This document shows, one piece after another, positions 52,274-61,443 of a stretch of 64,000 nt of DNA. Made by a program: the position numbers and the translations under genes. Origin of the DNA: Pseudobutyrivibrio ruminis (lineage in GTDB: Bacteria > Bacillota > Clostridia > Lachnospirales > Lachnospiraceae); the NCBI RefSeq assembly GCF_015057245.1, contig NZ_SVET01000001.1, positions 124,001 to 188,000 on the forward strand. The letters are read 5' to 3'. Under the pieces are notes generated by a model. The model saw only the letters and a list, made by a program, of their open reading frames with translations. It did no database searches and was not told the DNA's origin. Position 1 is the first letter of the stretch. Every line of letters begins with the position of its first letter.

Positions 52274-53632
52274 TTATAGTTCCGTCATGTCCACCAACAC
52301 AACAGATTTATTTTCTTTTGAAAGCTCAACTAATTTGTTATCAAACTTAGTAGCTGAGAAAAGGAATATGGTGTTTGCAGTGATACGAGCTTGCTTCATA
52401 GAATCAAGAAGCTTTTCGTATGTTTCGTATCCCATAGTCTTCTCTGTCCAGTTGCAAATACCAACAACATTTTCTCTGTTAGAGCTTTGACCGATTACAT
52501 CAATTGTTCCTTCTTTACCAAGCCATGTACCAATTTTTACAAGCTTGATTGGTAGCTGACCTACCATATTTAATAGATGTAAATATTCTCTACATACATC
52601 CACGAAATAATTCTCTAAGTATTCATCCAAATATGGAGCAATGAACTTGTCATAGAAAGCTTCTGGTGTGTGTGAAATCAGCTCTGATAAATGAGGATAT
52701 ACAAATGTGAACCAGAAATTTATGTAAGGCTCAACAATTCTGTAGATACCCTTTTTTGTATTGTCCCATCCACCTGTCTCAAAGGAAACAACCTTATCTA
52801 TAACATCAAATGCTGCCAAGTTTTTCATATATACAGAAATCTTTGCTCTTGAATATCCTGTATCCTCAAACAAATCATTAAGCTTTTCATTGCCTGCCGC
52901 AATTGAACCTAAGATTGTGTTGTAGCAAGATAATTCTCTAAGCTCTGAAGAAATATATCCCTCAGCTTCTGAATAAAGAAATCCTGTTGGAGATAATATA
53001 TTTTCACAGACATTTGCCTTAATGCTCTTTTTACCATTCCATCTGTCCAGATAATCAGAAACACCACCGATGATACCGTATGTGCTAACGCACTGAGCAA
53101 CAGTGTAATTAGGAAATGCCCTTACAATATCAAGGAATGAATGATTCTCAAGCTTAATAGTCTCATCAATTTCATTAATAGAATTGCCAGCAAATTCTGC
53201 AAAGGTATTTTCAGACCATACAATTGAAGAACTAGCGATAATGATCATAACCTTGCCTGGATAAAGCTTTCTATTCTTTAAAGAAACAAGGCTTGCAAAT
53301 AAGTCATTATTCTTTTTGATAGCAAACTGAGCTTCATCAATAATAAATACAAGCTTTGAGCCATCTTTAGATTTGAAGTTCCTGAAACACTCGTCAAAAG
53401 ATTCAGATTCCATCTTTTTATCATAAGCAGATGCCATCTGATCATTAAGATACTTTAGCTGCTTGTTGTCTGAGCATTGACGGCTACGATAATAAAGATA
53501 ATCCTTGCCAGTTGTGAATTCATCTAGAACGGACTCACAGCCGCAGCCACGTCTGCCATATAAAAGCACAAGGTTGCTTTTATTCTCTTGGTAAATAGTT
53601 TCTAGCTTCTTAAGTTCGTTGCTTCGTGTCAT
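52274..53632 (-). CDS. Archaeal-ATPase-like (DUF234-type) protein with degenerate P-loop
   Basis: A 452-residue protein (ATG at 53632, GGGAG upstream; a longer frame is weaker) built like bacterial relatives of the archaeal ATPase family: AAA domain, winged helix, DUF234-type nuclease-like end. The Walker A region reads YGRRGCGCESVL (about 25-36) where relatives have GRRxxGKT, so the essential Lys and Thr are absent. Walker B is intact (KLVFIIDEAQFA). The winged-helix segment is DTGYSRAKISVYMKNL. The C-terminal part is WLGKEGTIDVIG with a conserved acidic pattern. Its function is unknown; loss of the P-loop suggests it no longer hydrolyses ATP. Confidence 0.75.
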   Translation of the reverse strand: MTRSNELKKLETIYQENKSNLVLLYGRRGCGCESVLDEFTTGKDYLYYRSRQCSDNKQLKYLNDQMASAYDKKMESESFDECFRNFKSKDGSKLVFIIDEAQFAIKKNNDLFASLVSLKNRKLYPGKVMIIIASSSIVWSENTFAEFAGNSINEIDETIKLENHSFLDIVRAFPNYTVAQCVSTYGIIGGVSDYLDRWNGKKSIKANVCENILSPTGFLYSEAEGYISSELRELSCYNTILGSIAAGNEKLNDLFEDTGYSRAKISVYMKNLAAFDVIDKVVSFETGGWDNTKKGIYRIVEPYINFWFTFVYPHLSELISHTPEAFYDKFIAPYLDEYLENYFVDVCREYLHLLNMVGQLPIKLVKIGTWLGKEGTIDVIGQSSNRENVVGICNWTEKTMGYETYEKLLDSMKQARITANTIFLFSATKFDNKLVELSKENKSVVLVDMTEL

Positions 53633-53756
53633 GTTATTCTCCCAATAAAACGTCAATTCACTAAGTACGAGTACTATAATAACACAATTCACTTTAGCAG
53701 ACTACACTAAAAAAGTATTTTATTTGAATTTAATTTATAAAATATATTTATATCAA

Positions 53757-53791
53757 TAAAAAAGGTAAGCACAATCTACTGTGCTTACCTT
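53757..53791 (-). terminator. Terminator of asd
   Basis: AAGGTAAGCACA/TGTGCTTACCTT, a 12-bp stem with a 6-base loop and a T run on the minus strand. Confidence 0.88.
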
Positions 53792-53807
53792 AAAATCGGG
53801 ATTTTTC

Positions 53808-54893
53808 TTATTTAGCTGTGATATAACCCTGTGCCTTAAGAAGCTCTGCACAAAGAACTGCACCACCTGCAGCACCACGTACTGTGTTGTGTGACAATCC
53901 AACGAACTTCCAATCGTAGATGCTATCCTCACGAAGACGGCCAACAGAAACACCCATGCCGTTCTCATAGTCAACATCAAGTGATACCTGAGGTCTGTTA
54001 TCCTCTTCCATGTAGCGGATGAACTGCTTTGGTGCTGATGGAAGCTTAAGCTCCTGTGGAACGCCAGAGAAATTGTTAATAGCATCAATAAGCTGCTGCT
54101 TTGTAGGCTGCTTTTTGAACTTAACAAATACAGCTGCTGTATGTCCGTTAAGAACTGGAACACGGATACACTGACTAGTAATCTTTACATCATCAGCTGG
54201 AACGATAACACCGTCCTTGATTTCGCCCCAAATTCTAAGTGGCTCCTTCTCAGACTTCTCTTCCTCTCCTGAGATAAATGGGATGATGTTGTGCTCCATC
54301 TCTGGCCAATCCTTAAATGTCTTTCCTGCACCAGAAATAGCCTGATATGTTGTAACAACAACCTCATATGGCTCAAATTTCTTCCAAGCTGTAAGAACTG
54401 GAGCATATGACTGAATTGAGCAGTTAGGCTTAACTGCAACGAATCCTCTAGTTGTACCAAGTCTCTGTCTCTGATACTTGATAACATCCATGTGCTGAGG
54501 ATTGATTTCTGGGACAACCATAGGTACATCTGGAGTCCATCTATGTGCTGAGTTGTTTGAAACTACTGGAGTCTCAGTTTTAGCGTAAGCTTCTTCGATT
54601 GCCTTGATTTCATCCTTAGACATATCAACTGCAGAGAATACGAAGTCTACTTCTTTAGCTACTTCTTCAACCTCATTAACGTTCTTTACAATGATGTCCT
54701 TTACAGCTGCAGGCATTGGAGTATCCATCTTCCATCTGCCACCTACTGCATCCGCATAACGCTGTCCCGCAGAACGTGGTGAAGCTGCAATAGTTGTAAC
54801 CTCGAACCATGGATGATTCTCAAGTAGAGAAATAAATCTCTGACCAACCATACCAGTACCACCAAGAATTCCGACTCTTAATTTCTCGCTCAT
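53808..54893 (-). CDS. asd: Aspartate-semialdehyde dehydrogenase
   Basis: Reduces aspartyl phosphate to aspartate semialdehyde for lysine/diaminopimelate, methionine and threonine synthesis. The 361-residue product has the NADP motif LGGTGMVGQRF (about 10-20), the catalytic Cys158 in VKPNCSIQSY, and CIRVPVLNGHTAAV with the active His. Its size and pattern fit the archaeal/fungal-type branch rather than the E. coli type. A clear promoter lies about 55 bases upstream and a palindrome sits in the leader. Confidence 0.95.
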   Translation of the reverse strand: MSEKLRVGILGGTGMVGQRFISLLENHPWFEVTTIAASPRSAGQRYADAVGGRWKMDTPMPAAVKDIIVKNVNEVEEVAKEVDFVFSAVDMSKDEIKAIEEAYAKTETPVVSNNSAHRWTPDVPMVVPEINPQHMDVIKYQRQRLGTTRGFVAVKPNCSIQSYAPVLTAWKKFEPYEVVVTTYQAISGAGKTFKDWPEMEHNIIPFISGEEEKSEKEPLRIWGEIKDGVIVPADDVKITSQCIRVPVLNGHTAAVFVKFKKQPTKQQLIDAINNFSGVPQELKLPSAPKQFIRYMEEDNRPQVSLDVDYENGMGVSVGRLREDSIYDWKFVGLSHNTVRGAAGGAVLCAELLKAQGYITAK

Positions 54894-54927
54894 TTCAAAC
54901 TTCTCCTTACTTTTTGTATTTGTGTCG

Positions 54928-54941
54928 CGGACAAATGTCCG
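54928..54941 (-). promoter_or_regulatory. Palindrome in the asd leader
   Basis: CGGACAAATGTCCG, a perfect inverted repeat just downstream of the predicted transcription start. It could be an operator or a stabilising 5' stem. Confidence 0.4.
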
Positions 54942-54953
54942 TCATTAGACTAG

Positions 54954-54982
54954 ATTATAATCAAACTATATAATAAATGCAA
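54954..54982 (-). promoter_or_regulatory. Sigma-A promoter of asd
   Basis: TTGCAT (54982-54977) and TATAAT (54959-54954) on the minus strand, 17-base spacer. The -35 box lies inside the 3' arm of the argH terminator. Confidence 0.75.
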
Positions 54983-55015
54983 GGAGAAATTAAACAAATT
55001 TAACAACTCCTTGCA
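54978..55015 (-). terminator. Probable terminator of argH
   Basis: TGCAAGGAG (minus-strand 5' arm 55015-55007) paired with CTCCTTGCA (54986-54978), 20-base loop, then TTTATTATATAG. It shares sequence with the asd promoter. Confidence 0.6.
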
Positions 55016-55021
55016 TAATTA

Positions 55022-56422
55022 TTACTCAAAACTAAAATGTTCTGGAATATTCTTCATAAAATCCTTACATAACTGGATTTCATCTAGCATAGCATCATGA
55101 CCTGGAGCGCCAACTGTAAGGCGCTTGTTTACGCAAGTCTCCATAGAAATCGCATCGAAGATATCTTCATCGAAGGCTTCAGAATAGCTTCTAAGCTCCT
55201 CCAAAGACATATCGTCAATGGCAATCCCCTTATCGATGCAAGCCAAAACAATTTGACCAATGATTCCGTGTGCATCTCTGAATGGAACACCCTTATTTAC
55301 AAGGTAATCTGCCGCATCTGTGGCATTTGTAAAGCCGTTTCTAGCGCTCTTCGCCATCACGTCCTTATTGAACTTGATTGTAGAAAGCATACCGTCGAAT
55401 AGAATTATGCAATCCTGGACTGTCTTCATAGCATCAAAAGACATTTCCTTGTCCTCCTGCATATCTTTATTGTAAGCAAGAGGTATGCCCTTCATTGTAG
55501 TAAGAAGTGACATCAAAGCACCATAAACACGACCAGTCTTTCCACGTACAAGCTCAGCAATATCCGGGTTCTTCTTCTGAGGCATAATAGAGCTTCCTGT
55601 AGAGAAGGCATCATCGATCTCGATGAATCGATATTCATTACTATTCCAGATAATGATTTCCTCTGAAAAACGAGAAAGATGCATCTGGATAGTACAAAGT
55701 GCTGATAAGAACTCAATAAGATAATCTCTATCGGAAACACCGTCCATTGAATTAAGTGTAGGTATTTCAAATCCAAGGAGCTTTGCTGTCATATCTCTAT
55801 CCAAAGGATATGTGGTGCCTGCCAAGGCGCCAGAGCCCAATGGACAAGTGTACATTGATGAGTTGATGAAAGCTAAGCGCATAACATCTCTTTTAAACAT
55901 CTCGAAGTAGGCTCCCATATGATGGGCAACTGTAATAGGTTGAGCCTTTTGAAGATGTGTGAAGCCTGGCATGATGGTGTCGATGTTTTCTTCCATAATG
56001 CCAAGAATTGTATTTAACAGGTGTTCCAAAGCTTTTGCTGTAGAGTTGACCTGCTCTCTTGTGTAGAGCTTCATATCGAGAGCAACCTGGTCATTTCTGG
56101 AACGTCCAGTATGGAGCTTCTTTCCAGCATCTCCGATTCTATCGATCAGATTTGCTTCAACAAAACTGTGTACGTCCTCATACTCAGATGTTATCTGAAG
56201 TGCACCAGACTTAACATCAGCTTCGATTCCATCAAGACCAGCAAGAATCTGATTTTTCTCATCATCTGTGATAACTCCAACAGATGCCAACATAGTAACA
56301 TGAGCTCTACTGCCTCTTACATCCTGCTCGAAAAGCTTTTTATCAAAATTGATAGAAGCATTGAAATCGTAAACAATTTGATCTGTAGCCTTGGTGAATC
56401 TTCCACCCCATAACTGCGCCAT
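55022..56422 (-). CDS. argH: Argininosuccinate lyase
   Basis: Last step of arginine synthesis, cleaving argininosuccinate to arginine and fumarate. The 466-residue product starts LWGGRFTKATDQIVYDFNASI and carries the superfamily signature GSSIMPQKKNPDIAELVRGK, with the active-site Ser in the flexible loop, plus HTGRSRNDQVALDMKLY. No argG is adjacent. It begins 2 bases after queH ends, so it is probably expressed from the same transcript. A possible argR tail lies at the far right end of the window. Confidence 0.96.
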   Translation of the reverse strand: MAQLWGGRFTKATDQIVYDFNASINFDKKLFEQDVRGSRAHVTMLASVGVITDDEKNQILAGLDGIEADVKSGALQITSEYEDVHSFVEANLIDRIGDAGKKLHTGRSRNDQVALDMKLYTREQVNSTAKALEHLLNTILGIMEENIDTIMPGFTHLQKAQPITVAHHMGAYFEMFKRDVMRLAFINSSMYTCPLGSGALAGTTYPLDRDMTAKLLGFEIPTLNSMDGVSDRDYLIEFLSALCTIQMHLSRFSEEIIIWNSNEYRFIEIDDAFSTGSSIMPQKKNPDIAELVRGKTGRVYGALMSLLTTMKGIPLAYNKDMQEDKEMSFDAMKTVQDCIILFDGMLSTIKFNKDVMAKSARNGFTNATDAADYLVNKGVPFRDAHGIIGQIVLACIDKGIAIDDMSLEELRSYSEAFDEDIFDAISMETCVNKRLTVGAPGHDAMLDEIQLCKDFMKNIPEHFSFE

Positions 56423-56424
56423 AA

Positions 56425-57072
56425 CTAATCCTCCATACTTGCCTGTTGTTTCTGTAACTGTCTGTCTCTATAAGAATAGACACATCCGCAGTAATCCTGC
56501 CTATACATGTCGTATTCCTTTGAAAGCTCAGTGCTTCGCTTATACCCTTCCCTCTTTTTAAAATCACTTGGAAGCCAAGGTATCTCAAGCTCTTCGGCGA
56601 TTTTCATGCCGATTTCATTAAGCACCTGGGAATCTTTCATTGGTGATATTGTAAGCGTTGTTGTGAAAAAGTCAAAGCCTTTTTCTTTTGCAACCATCGC
56701 AGTACGTCTCAAACGAAGATCATAACACTTGTGGCATCTAGCACCTTTTTCCGGCTCATTTTCAAGACCCTTTGCTATTTCATAGAAGCTGTCTTTATCG
56801 TAATCTCCCTCAATAAAAGCAACCGGATGCTTGGTTGGAAATTCGTTGATAAAGCGTTGCTGTTCCTTTACACGATGATAATACTCATCGTCAGGATAAA
56901 TATTTGGATTGTAGTAAAATACAGTAACATTGAAATACTGAGACAAGTACTCTATACAGTAACTACTACATGGACCACAACAGCTATGTAACAATAAAGA
57001 AGGCACTCGGCCTTCTTTTTCTAAGTTCTCTATTAACTTATCCAGTTTATTTTGATAATTTTGACGAATCAT
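56425..57072 (-). CDS. queH: Epoxyqueuosine reductase QueH
   Basis: DUF208-family enzyme that converts epoxyqueuosine to queuosine in tRNA, the non-homologous alternative to QueG. The 215-residue product has the hallmark cysteine pairs: LLLHSCCGPCSSY near 24-36, KCYDL with RCHKC near 120, and YRQDYCGCVYS near the end, a set that binds a [4Fe-4S] cluster and a second metal. tgt for the same modification lies at 3.8 kb. It overlaps the upstream membrane protein by 26 bases. Confidence 0.92.
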   Translation of the reverse strand: MIRQNYQNKLDKLIENLEKEGRVPSLLLHSCCGPCSSYCIEYLSQYFNVTVFYYNPNIYPDDEYYHRVKEQQRFINEFPTKHPVAFIEGDYDKDSFYEIAKGLENEPEKGARCHKCYDLRLRRTAMVAKEKGFDFFTTTLTISPMKDSQVLNEIGMKIAEELEIPWLPSDFKKREGYKRSTELSKEYDMYRQDYCGCVYSYRDRQLQKQQASMED

Positions 57073-57412
57073 TACTTGACCAAATATATAAAAATACTAT
57101 TGCAAAAACATAAACACATGCCATAAGGATCATGAAAGGTATCTGAGAAGCCATAATGCCGCAAACAATCTGAGCAATGATGACAAGTCCATGAATCCAA
57201 ATAGGAATTTTATTAAGGCAAGCAGCAAGTGCAGCCTCTAAAATAACCATTACGCAAGCCACTACCACATTAATCTTAAATGCAACGATTGAAACTACGA
57301 TAGCAACAATTGCGAAAATTCCAAGGGCTATAAGTGTAATTAAAGGAAGATTTTCTTTTGTGAAGAACTCCTTAATGTTAAATGCAGGTAAATTTTTCTT
57401 TTTTGTTTCCAT
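57047..57412 (-). CDS. Small hypothetical membrane protein
   Basis: I do not recognise this 121-residue protein. It has a charged N-terminus (METKKKNLPAFNIKEFFTKE) and about four membrane helices between residues 24 and 110 (LITLIALGIFAIVAIVVSIV; VVACVMVILEAALAACL; HGLVIIAQIVCGIMASQI; ILMACVYVFAIVFLYIW). Its 3' end overlaps queH by 26 bases, which supports it being expressed. Many Lachnospiraceae carry short membrane proteins of this sort. Confidence 0.65.
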   Translation of the reverse strand: METKKKNLPAFNIKEFFTKENLPLITLIALGIFAIVAIVVSIVAFKINVVVACVMVILEAALAACLNKIPIWIHGLVIIAQIVCGIMASQIPFMILMACVYVFAIVFLYIWSSNDSSKLSK

Positions 57413-57500
57413 GCTAAATCCCCACTAATAATAAATTTTGGTACAAGTGTCATTATAATAAAACATATTGATTTTCTCAACATTTTAATTGAGTTTTTAA

Positions 57501-57529
57501 TTGATTTTTTCCAATCGATATATTACACT
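57501..57529 (+). promoter_or_regulatory. Promoter of tRNA-Thr
   Basis: TTGATT at 57501-57506 and TACACT at 57524-57529, 17-base spacer. The start would be near 57536, 35 bases before the mature tRNA. Confidence 0.55.
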
Positions 57530-57570
57530 TAATCTCGCATGGATAAAGGCTATATAGGCTTTTTTCATAA

Positions 57571-57643
57571 GCTCCGATAGCTCAGTTGGTAGAGCACCTC
57601 ACTCGTAATGAGGGGGTCGTCAGTTCGAGTCTGATTCGGAGCT
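57571..57643 (+). tRNA. tRNA-Thr (anticodon CGT)
   Basis: Cloverleaf read by eye: acceptor GCTCCGA/TCGGAGC, D arm GCTC...AGC, anticodon stem CCTCA/TGAGG with loop CTCGTAA giving anticodon CGT (codon ACG, Thr), T arm GTCAG-TTCGAGT-CTGAT, discriminator T. CCA is not encoded. It decodes the rarer Thr codon and stands alone, just before the pot operon. Confidence 0.92.
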
Positions 57644-57706
57644 TTTATTTTACCTACACTACTATGGGTAAAGTAAATGTTATGAATGTATAAGGAGGAT
57701 GATTAA

Positions 57707-58774
57707 TTGGAATTTATTCAATTCGATCACGTATCAAAAAGCTACGGTAAGCAGCTAGTTCTTGATGAGTTAGACCTTTACGTTAAAGAGAACTCTTTTG
57801 TTACTCTTTTAGGTCCATCCGGCTGCGGTAAGACAACCACTCTTCGTCTTTTAGGTGGTTTTGAAAAGCCTGATTCAGGCAAGATTTATTTAAATGGTAA
57901 TGATATTACTGCACTTCCTGCAAACCTTCGTCCAATCAACACGGTTTTCCAGAAGTACGCACTCTTCCCTCACATGACAATTGAGGAAAACATTGCCTTC
58001 GGATTGAAAATCCAAAAGAAATCAAAAGAATATATCGACGACAAAATCAAGTATGCATTAAAGCTTGTTAACCTTGATGGATTTGAAAATCGTTCAATTG
58101 ATTCTCTTTCTGGTGGTCAGCAGCAGCGAATTGCTATTGCACGAGCTATCGTTAACGAACCAAAGGTTCTTCTATTGGACGAGCCACTTGGCGCTCTCGA
58201 TTTAAAGCTTCGTCAGAGCATGCAGTACGAGCTTATGAAAATCAAGCAGGAGCTTGGTATCACTTTCATATATGTAACTCATGACCAGGAAGAGGCCCTT
58301 ACTATGTCAGACACAATCGTTGTTATGAACCAGGGCTACATCCAGCAGATTGGTACTCCAGAGGACATCTACAACGAGCCTGAAAACGCTTTCGTTGCCG
58401 ATTTCATTGGAGAAAGCAATATTATAGAAGGAATCATGATTAAGGATGAGCTTGTTTCATTCCTTGGAGTTCAGGTTCCATGTGTTGATAAGGGATTCGG
58501 TACTATGAAGCCTGTAGACGTTGTTATTCGTCCAGAGGATGTTGAGCTTGGCAAGCCAGGCGAAGGTTTCATGGACGGTGTCATTACCGACTGCTTATTC
58601 AAGGGTGTTCACTACGAATTAGATGTTCAGTGTGGCCAGTATGAATGGTTAGTACACACCACAAAGTACTTCGAAATTGGTCAGCACGTTTCACTAAACG
58701 TTATTCCATTCAACATTCAGATTATGAACAAACCTGAATCAGAGGACGAGGAGGTACTTAAGGAGGATGATTAA
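57707..58774 (+). CDS. potA: Spermidine/putrescine ABC transporter ATPase
   Basis: ATPase of the polyamine importer, 355 residues. Walker A GPSGCGKTT (about 37-45), Q-loop FQKYALFPHMT, signature LSGGQQQRIAIARA and Walker B VLLLDEPLGALD are all present, followed by a C-terminal TOBE/OB domain (VVIRPEDVELG). The start is a TTG; the nearby ATG is out of frame. AAGGAGGA precedes it at acceptable spacing. It overlaps potB by 8 bases. potABCD order is complete. Confidence 0.95.
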   Translation: MEFIQFDHVSKSYGKQLVLDELDLYVKENSFVTLLGPSGCGKTTTLRLLGGFEKPDSGKIYLNGNDITALPANLRPINTVFQKYALFPHMTIEENIAFGLKIQKKSKEYIDDKIKYALKLVNLDGFENRSIDSLSGGQQQRIAIARAIVNEPKVLLLDEPLGALDLKLRQSMQYELMKIKQELGITFIYVTHDQEEALTMSDTIVVMNQGYIQQIGTPEDIYNEPENAFVADFIGESNIIEGIMIKDELVSFLGVQVPCVDKGFGTMKPVDVVIRPEDVELGKPGEGFMDGVITDCLFKGVHYELDVQCGQYEWLVHTTKYFEIGQHVSLNVIPFNIQIMNKPESEDEEVLKEDD

Positions 58775-59594
58775 TAAGCTACGCACTAGCTTTCTCGCCA
58801 TGCCTTATGCAATATGGGTGTTGATTTGCACCATCCTGCCTTTGTTTTACATCCTTGGCTATGCCATCACAAATGGCGATGGAGGCTTAACAATTGAAAA
58901 CCTTACAGCTATAGCAGATCCAGTTCATTTAAAATCACTCGGTCTGTCTATTCAGGTTGCTTTTATCACTACTGTTATCTGCCTTATTATGGCTTACCCA
59001 GTAGCTTTGATACTTCACAACCTTAAAATCACAAATAAAGGATTTATTGTATTTTTGTTTATCCTTCCAATGTGGATGAATTTCATGCTTCGTATCCTTG
59101 CTTGGCAGAATATTCTTTCCAACAACGGAATTTTAAACAGCATACTTACAGCACTTGGTCTTCCAACAGTGCACATCCTTTATACAAAGGCCGCTGTTAT
59201 CCTTGGTATGGTTTACGACTTTTTGCCATACATGATACTTCCTATTTACAACTCACTTTCAAAGATTAGTGACGATGTAATTGAAGCAGCTGCGGACCTT
59301 GGTTCAAACTGGCTAAACACATTTGTAAAAATTACCGTTCCACTTTCAAGAGATGGAATTATATCTGGAATCATTATGGTATTCGTACCTGCCCTCTCAT
59401 CTTTCGTTGTTTCCAACTTACTTGGTGGAGGAAAGGTATTATTAATCGGAAATGTTATTGAGCAAGAATTCACTCTAGCTAGAAACTGGAATTTAGGATC
59501 TGGATTATCAATCATCCTTATGCTATTCGTTCTTGCTTCAATGAGTATCATGAATAAGGTTGATGATTCCGAGAATGGAGGTATGCTTCTATGA
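58767..59594 (+). CDS. potB: Spermidine/putrescine ABC transporter permease PotB
   Basis: First permease of the polyamine importer, 275 residues with six membrane helices. The EAA motif that contacts the ATPase is read as EAAADLGSNWLNTFVKITVPLS near 172-193. The ATG directly abuts an AGGAGG, so the more distant GAGGAGGT about 11 bases upstream may be the real site. It overlaps potA by 8 bases and potC by 4. Confidence 0.94.
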   Translation: MINKLRTSFLAMPYAIWVLICTILPLFYILGYAITNGDGGLTIENLTAIADPVHLKSLGLSIQVAFITTVICLIMAYPVALILHNLKITNKGFIVFLFILPMWMNFMLRILAWQNILSNNGILNSILTALGLPTVHILYTKAAVILGMVYDFLPYMILPIYNSLSKISDDVIEAAADLGSNWLNTFVKITVPLSRDGIISGIIMVFVPALSSFVVSNLLGGGKVLLIGNVIEQEFTLARNWNLGSGLSIILMLFVLASMSIMNKVDDSENGGMLL

Positions 59595-60379
59595 AAAAAA
59601 TCAAAAAAGGCGCCTCTACTTTATACTTAGCATTAATATTCCTATTTTTATATGCACCAATACTGGTTCTCATAGTTTTATCATTCAATAATTCTATGTC
59701 ACGAACAGTATGGGGAGGATTTACCATACAATGGTACCTTAATCTTCCTTCCAACGACACTATCATGGATGCTTTGTTCACTACAATTAAGATTACACTT
59801 TCTTCCAGCATCCTTGCTACAGTCCTTGGTACATCAGCAGCCATCGGTATCAACCGTATGAAAAAGCGCCATGCCGCTATTATGCTTGGAGCAACAAACA
59901 TTCCTCTTTTAAATGCAGATATCGTTACAGGTATTTCACTTATGCTTCTGTTTACACGATTCTCATCACTTGGAGAGTTTTCAGTTGTACTTGCTCATAT
60001 AGCATTTTCAGTGCCATACGTCATTTTCAATGTATTGCCAAAGCTTCAATCTATGTCTGATGCCTGCTACGAGGCAGCTATGGATTTAGGTGCTACACCT
60101 TGGTACGCATTTTACAAAGTAATTTGGCCAGAGATTTTCCCTGGCGTGCTTTCAGGATTTTTAATGGCATTTACAATGTCACTTGATGATTTCACAATCA
60201 CATACTTTACAAAGGGAGCCGGAGTCAACACCCTTTCAACTATGCTTTACACAGAGCTTAGAAAAGGTATTCAGCCAGAGCTTTACGCACTTTCAACTCT
60301 CCTCTTCCTTTTAGCATTCATGATGCTTATTGCTACAAACTTTAAAGGTTCTAAAAAGGAGGTATCAGCTAGACGATGA
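59591..60379 (+). CDS. potC: Spermidine/putrescine ABC transporter permease PotC
   Basis: Second permease of the importer, 262 residues, about six helices. The opening LALIFLFLYAPILVLIVLSFNNS and the EAA loop EAAMDLGATPWYAFYKVIWPEIFP are typical of PotC. GGAGG precedes the ATG, which overlaps potB by 4 bases; potD overlaps its end by 4. All four pot genes are therefore translated in a coupled way. Confidence 0.94.
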   Translation: MKKIKKGASTLYLALIFLFLYAPILVLIVLSFNNSMSRTVWGGFTIQWYLNLPSNDTIMDALFTTIKITLSSSILATVLGTSAAIGINRMKKRHAAIMLGATNIPLLNADIVTGISLMLLFTRFSSLGEFSVVLAHIAFSVPYVIFNVLPKLQSMSDACYEAAMDLGATPWYAFYKVIWPEIFPGVLSGFLMAFTMSLDDFTITYFTKGAGVNTLSTMLYTELRKGIQPELYALSTLLFLLAFMMLIATNFKGSKKEVSARR

Positions 60380-61443
60380 AGAAAAAGCTTATTATTATCT
60401 GTAGCCTCCTGTGCCTCACTTTTACTAGTTGCTTTTCATTTACAGCTTGTGGTAATGATGCAGCCAGCGACGACACATTAGTTGTTTTAAATTATGGTAA
60501 ATATATCGAGGCTGATGTTTTAAAACGTTTCCAGAAGGAAACCGGCATCACTGTAAAATACGAAGAATACGAATCTGTTGAGGATATGTACGCTAAATAC
60601 AAAGCAGGCTCAATCAATTACGATGTAATCTGTACTTCCGATTACATGATTGAAACACTTCGTAAGGAAGGTGAGCTAATCCCAATCGATTACAACTCAC
60701 TTCAGTATTACGAAAACATTGACCCAACCATTATCGAAGCATCAGAAGCTTTCGACCCAACTCACAAATACACTGTCCCTTACTTCTACGGTACAGTAGG
60801 TATTCTTTACAACACTGAAAAGGTTGATGAAGAAACAGTTAGCAGTTGGAATTGTCTTTGGGACCCTGCTTACAAAAATCAAATCGTTATGATTAACTCA
60901 CAGCGTGATGCTTTTATGGTTCCACTTAAGCTACTTCAGTACAACATAAACACCACTAGCAAGGCAGAGCTTGATGAAGCATTTGATATGCTTTGTGACG
61001 AAAAGCAGTATGTTTACGCTTATCTAATGGATGAAACATACGAATGCATGGTTTCAGAAGATGCTGCCATGGCTGTATGCTACTCCGGTGAAGCTGCTAT
61101 GGGTATGGAATACAACGACAAGCTTGCCTACACTGTTCCAAAAGAAGGTGGCAACCTTTGGATTGATTCATGGTTTGTTCCTCGTACATGTAAGCACTAC
61201 GATGCGGCAATGAAATGGATTGATTTTATGTGTGAGGAAGAGGCAGCCACAGAAAACTTTGAATATGTTTGGTATGCTACCCCTAATCTCACTGTAGCCG
61301 GCAACGAAGACGCTGAAACACTTGCAGACGAAACAGTATTTCCTACAAAGGAAACACTTGCTCGCTGCGATTTGTACAACGCCTACGATGACGAAACATT
61401 GGACTATACCACTACTCTTTGGAAGAAGCTCAAGGCATATTAA
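60376..61443 (+). CDS. potD: Polyamine-binding lipoprotein PotD
   Basis: Extracytoplasmic binding protein of the importer, 355 residues. The signal peptide ends near FTACGND, the likely lipidation Cys25; a second Cys19 in FTSC is an alternative. The mature part opens LVVLNYGKYIEADVLKRFQKETGITVKYEEYESVEDMYAKY, the PotD pattern, and keeps aromatic and acidic residues expected in the polyamine site (DSWFVPR, YVWYATPN). GGAGG lies before the ATG. It ends in a 4-base overlap with the convergent DUF5688 gene, so no terminator is seen between them. Confidence 0.94.
   Translation: MKKKLIIICSLLCLTFTSCFSFTACGNDAASDDTLVVLNYGKYIEADVLKRFQKETGITVKYEEYESVEDMYAKYKAGSINYDVICTSDYMIETLRKEGELIPIDYNSLQYYENIDPTIIEASEAFDPTHKYTVPYFYGTVGILYNTEKVDEETVSSWNCLWDPAYKNQIVMINSQRDAFMVPLKLLQYNINTTSKAELDEAFDMLCDEKQYVYAYLMDETYECMVSEDAAMAVCYSGEAAMGMEYNDKLAYTVPKEGGNLWIDSWFVPRTCKHYDAAMKWIDFMCEEEAATENFEYVWYATPNLTVAGNEDAETLADETVFPTKETLARCDLYNAYDDETLDYTTTLWKKLKAY

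Noticed and set aside
56999..57020. Hairpin GAAGGC-ACTC-GCCTTC with T run on the plus strand
   Set aside because: It lies within the queH coding sequence and no plus-strand gene ends there; it reflects codons, not a terminator.
57649..57671. TTTACC...GGGTAAA stem after tRNA-Thr as a terminator
   Set aside because: The stem is short, the loop large and no T run follows; transcription may continue into potA.
57664..57693. Possible nine-codon leader peptide (ATG GGT AAA ... TAA) before potA
   Set aside because: No ribosome site precedes it and its stop merely touches the potA Shine-Dalgarno; too short to support.
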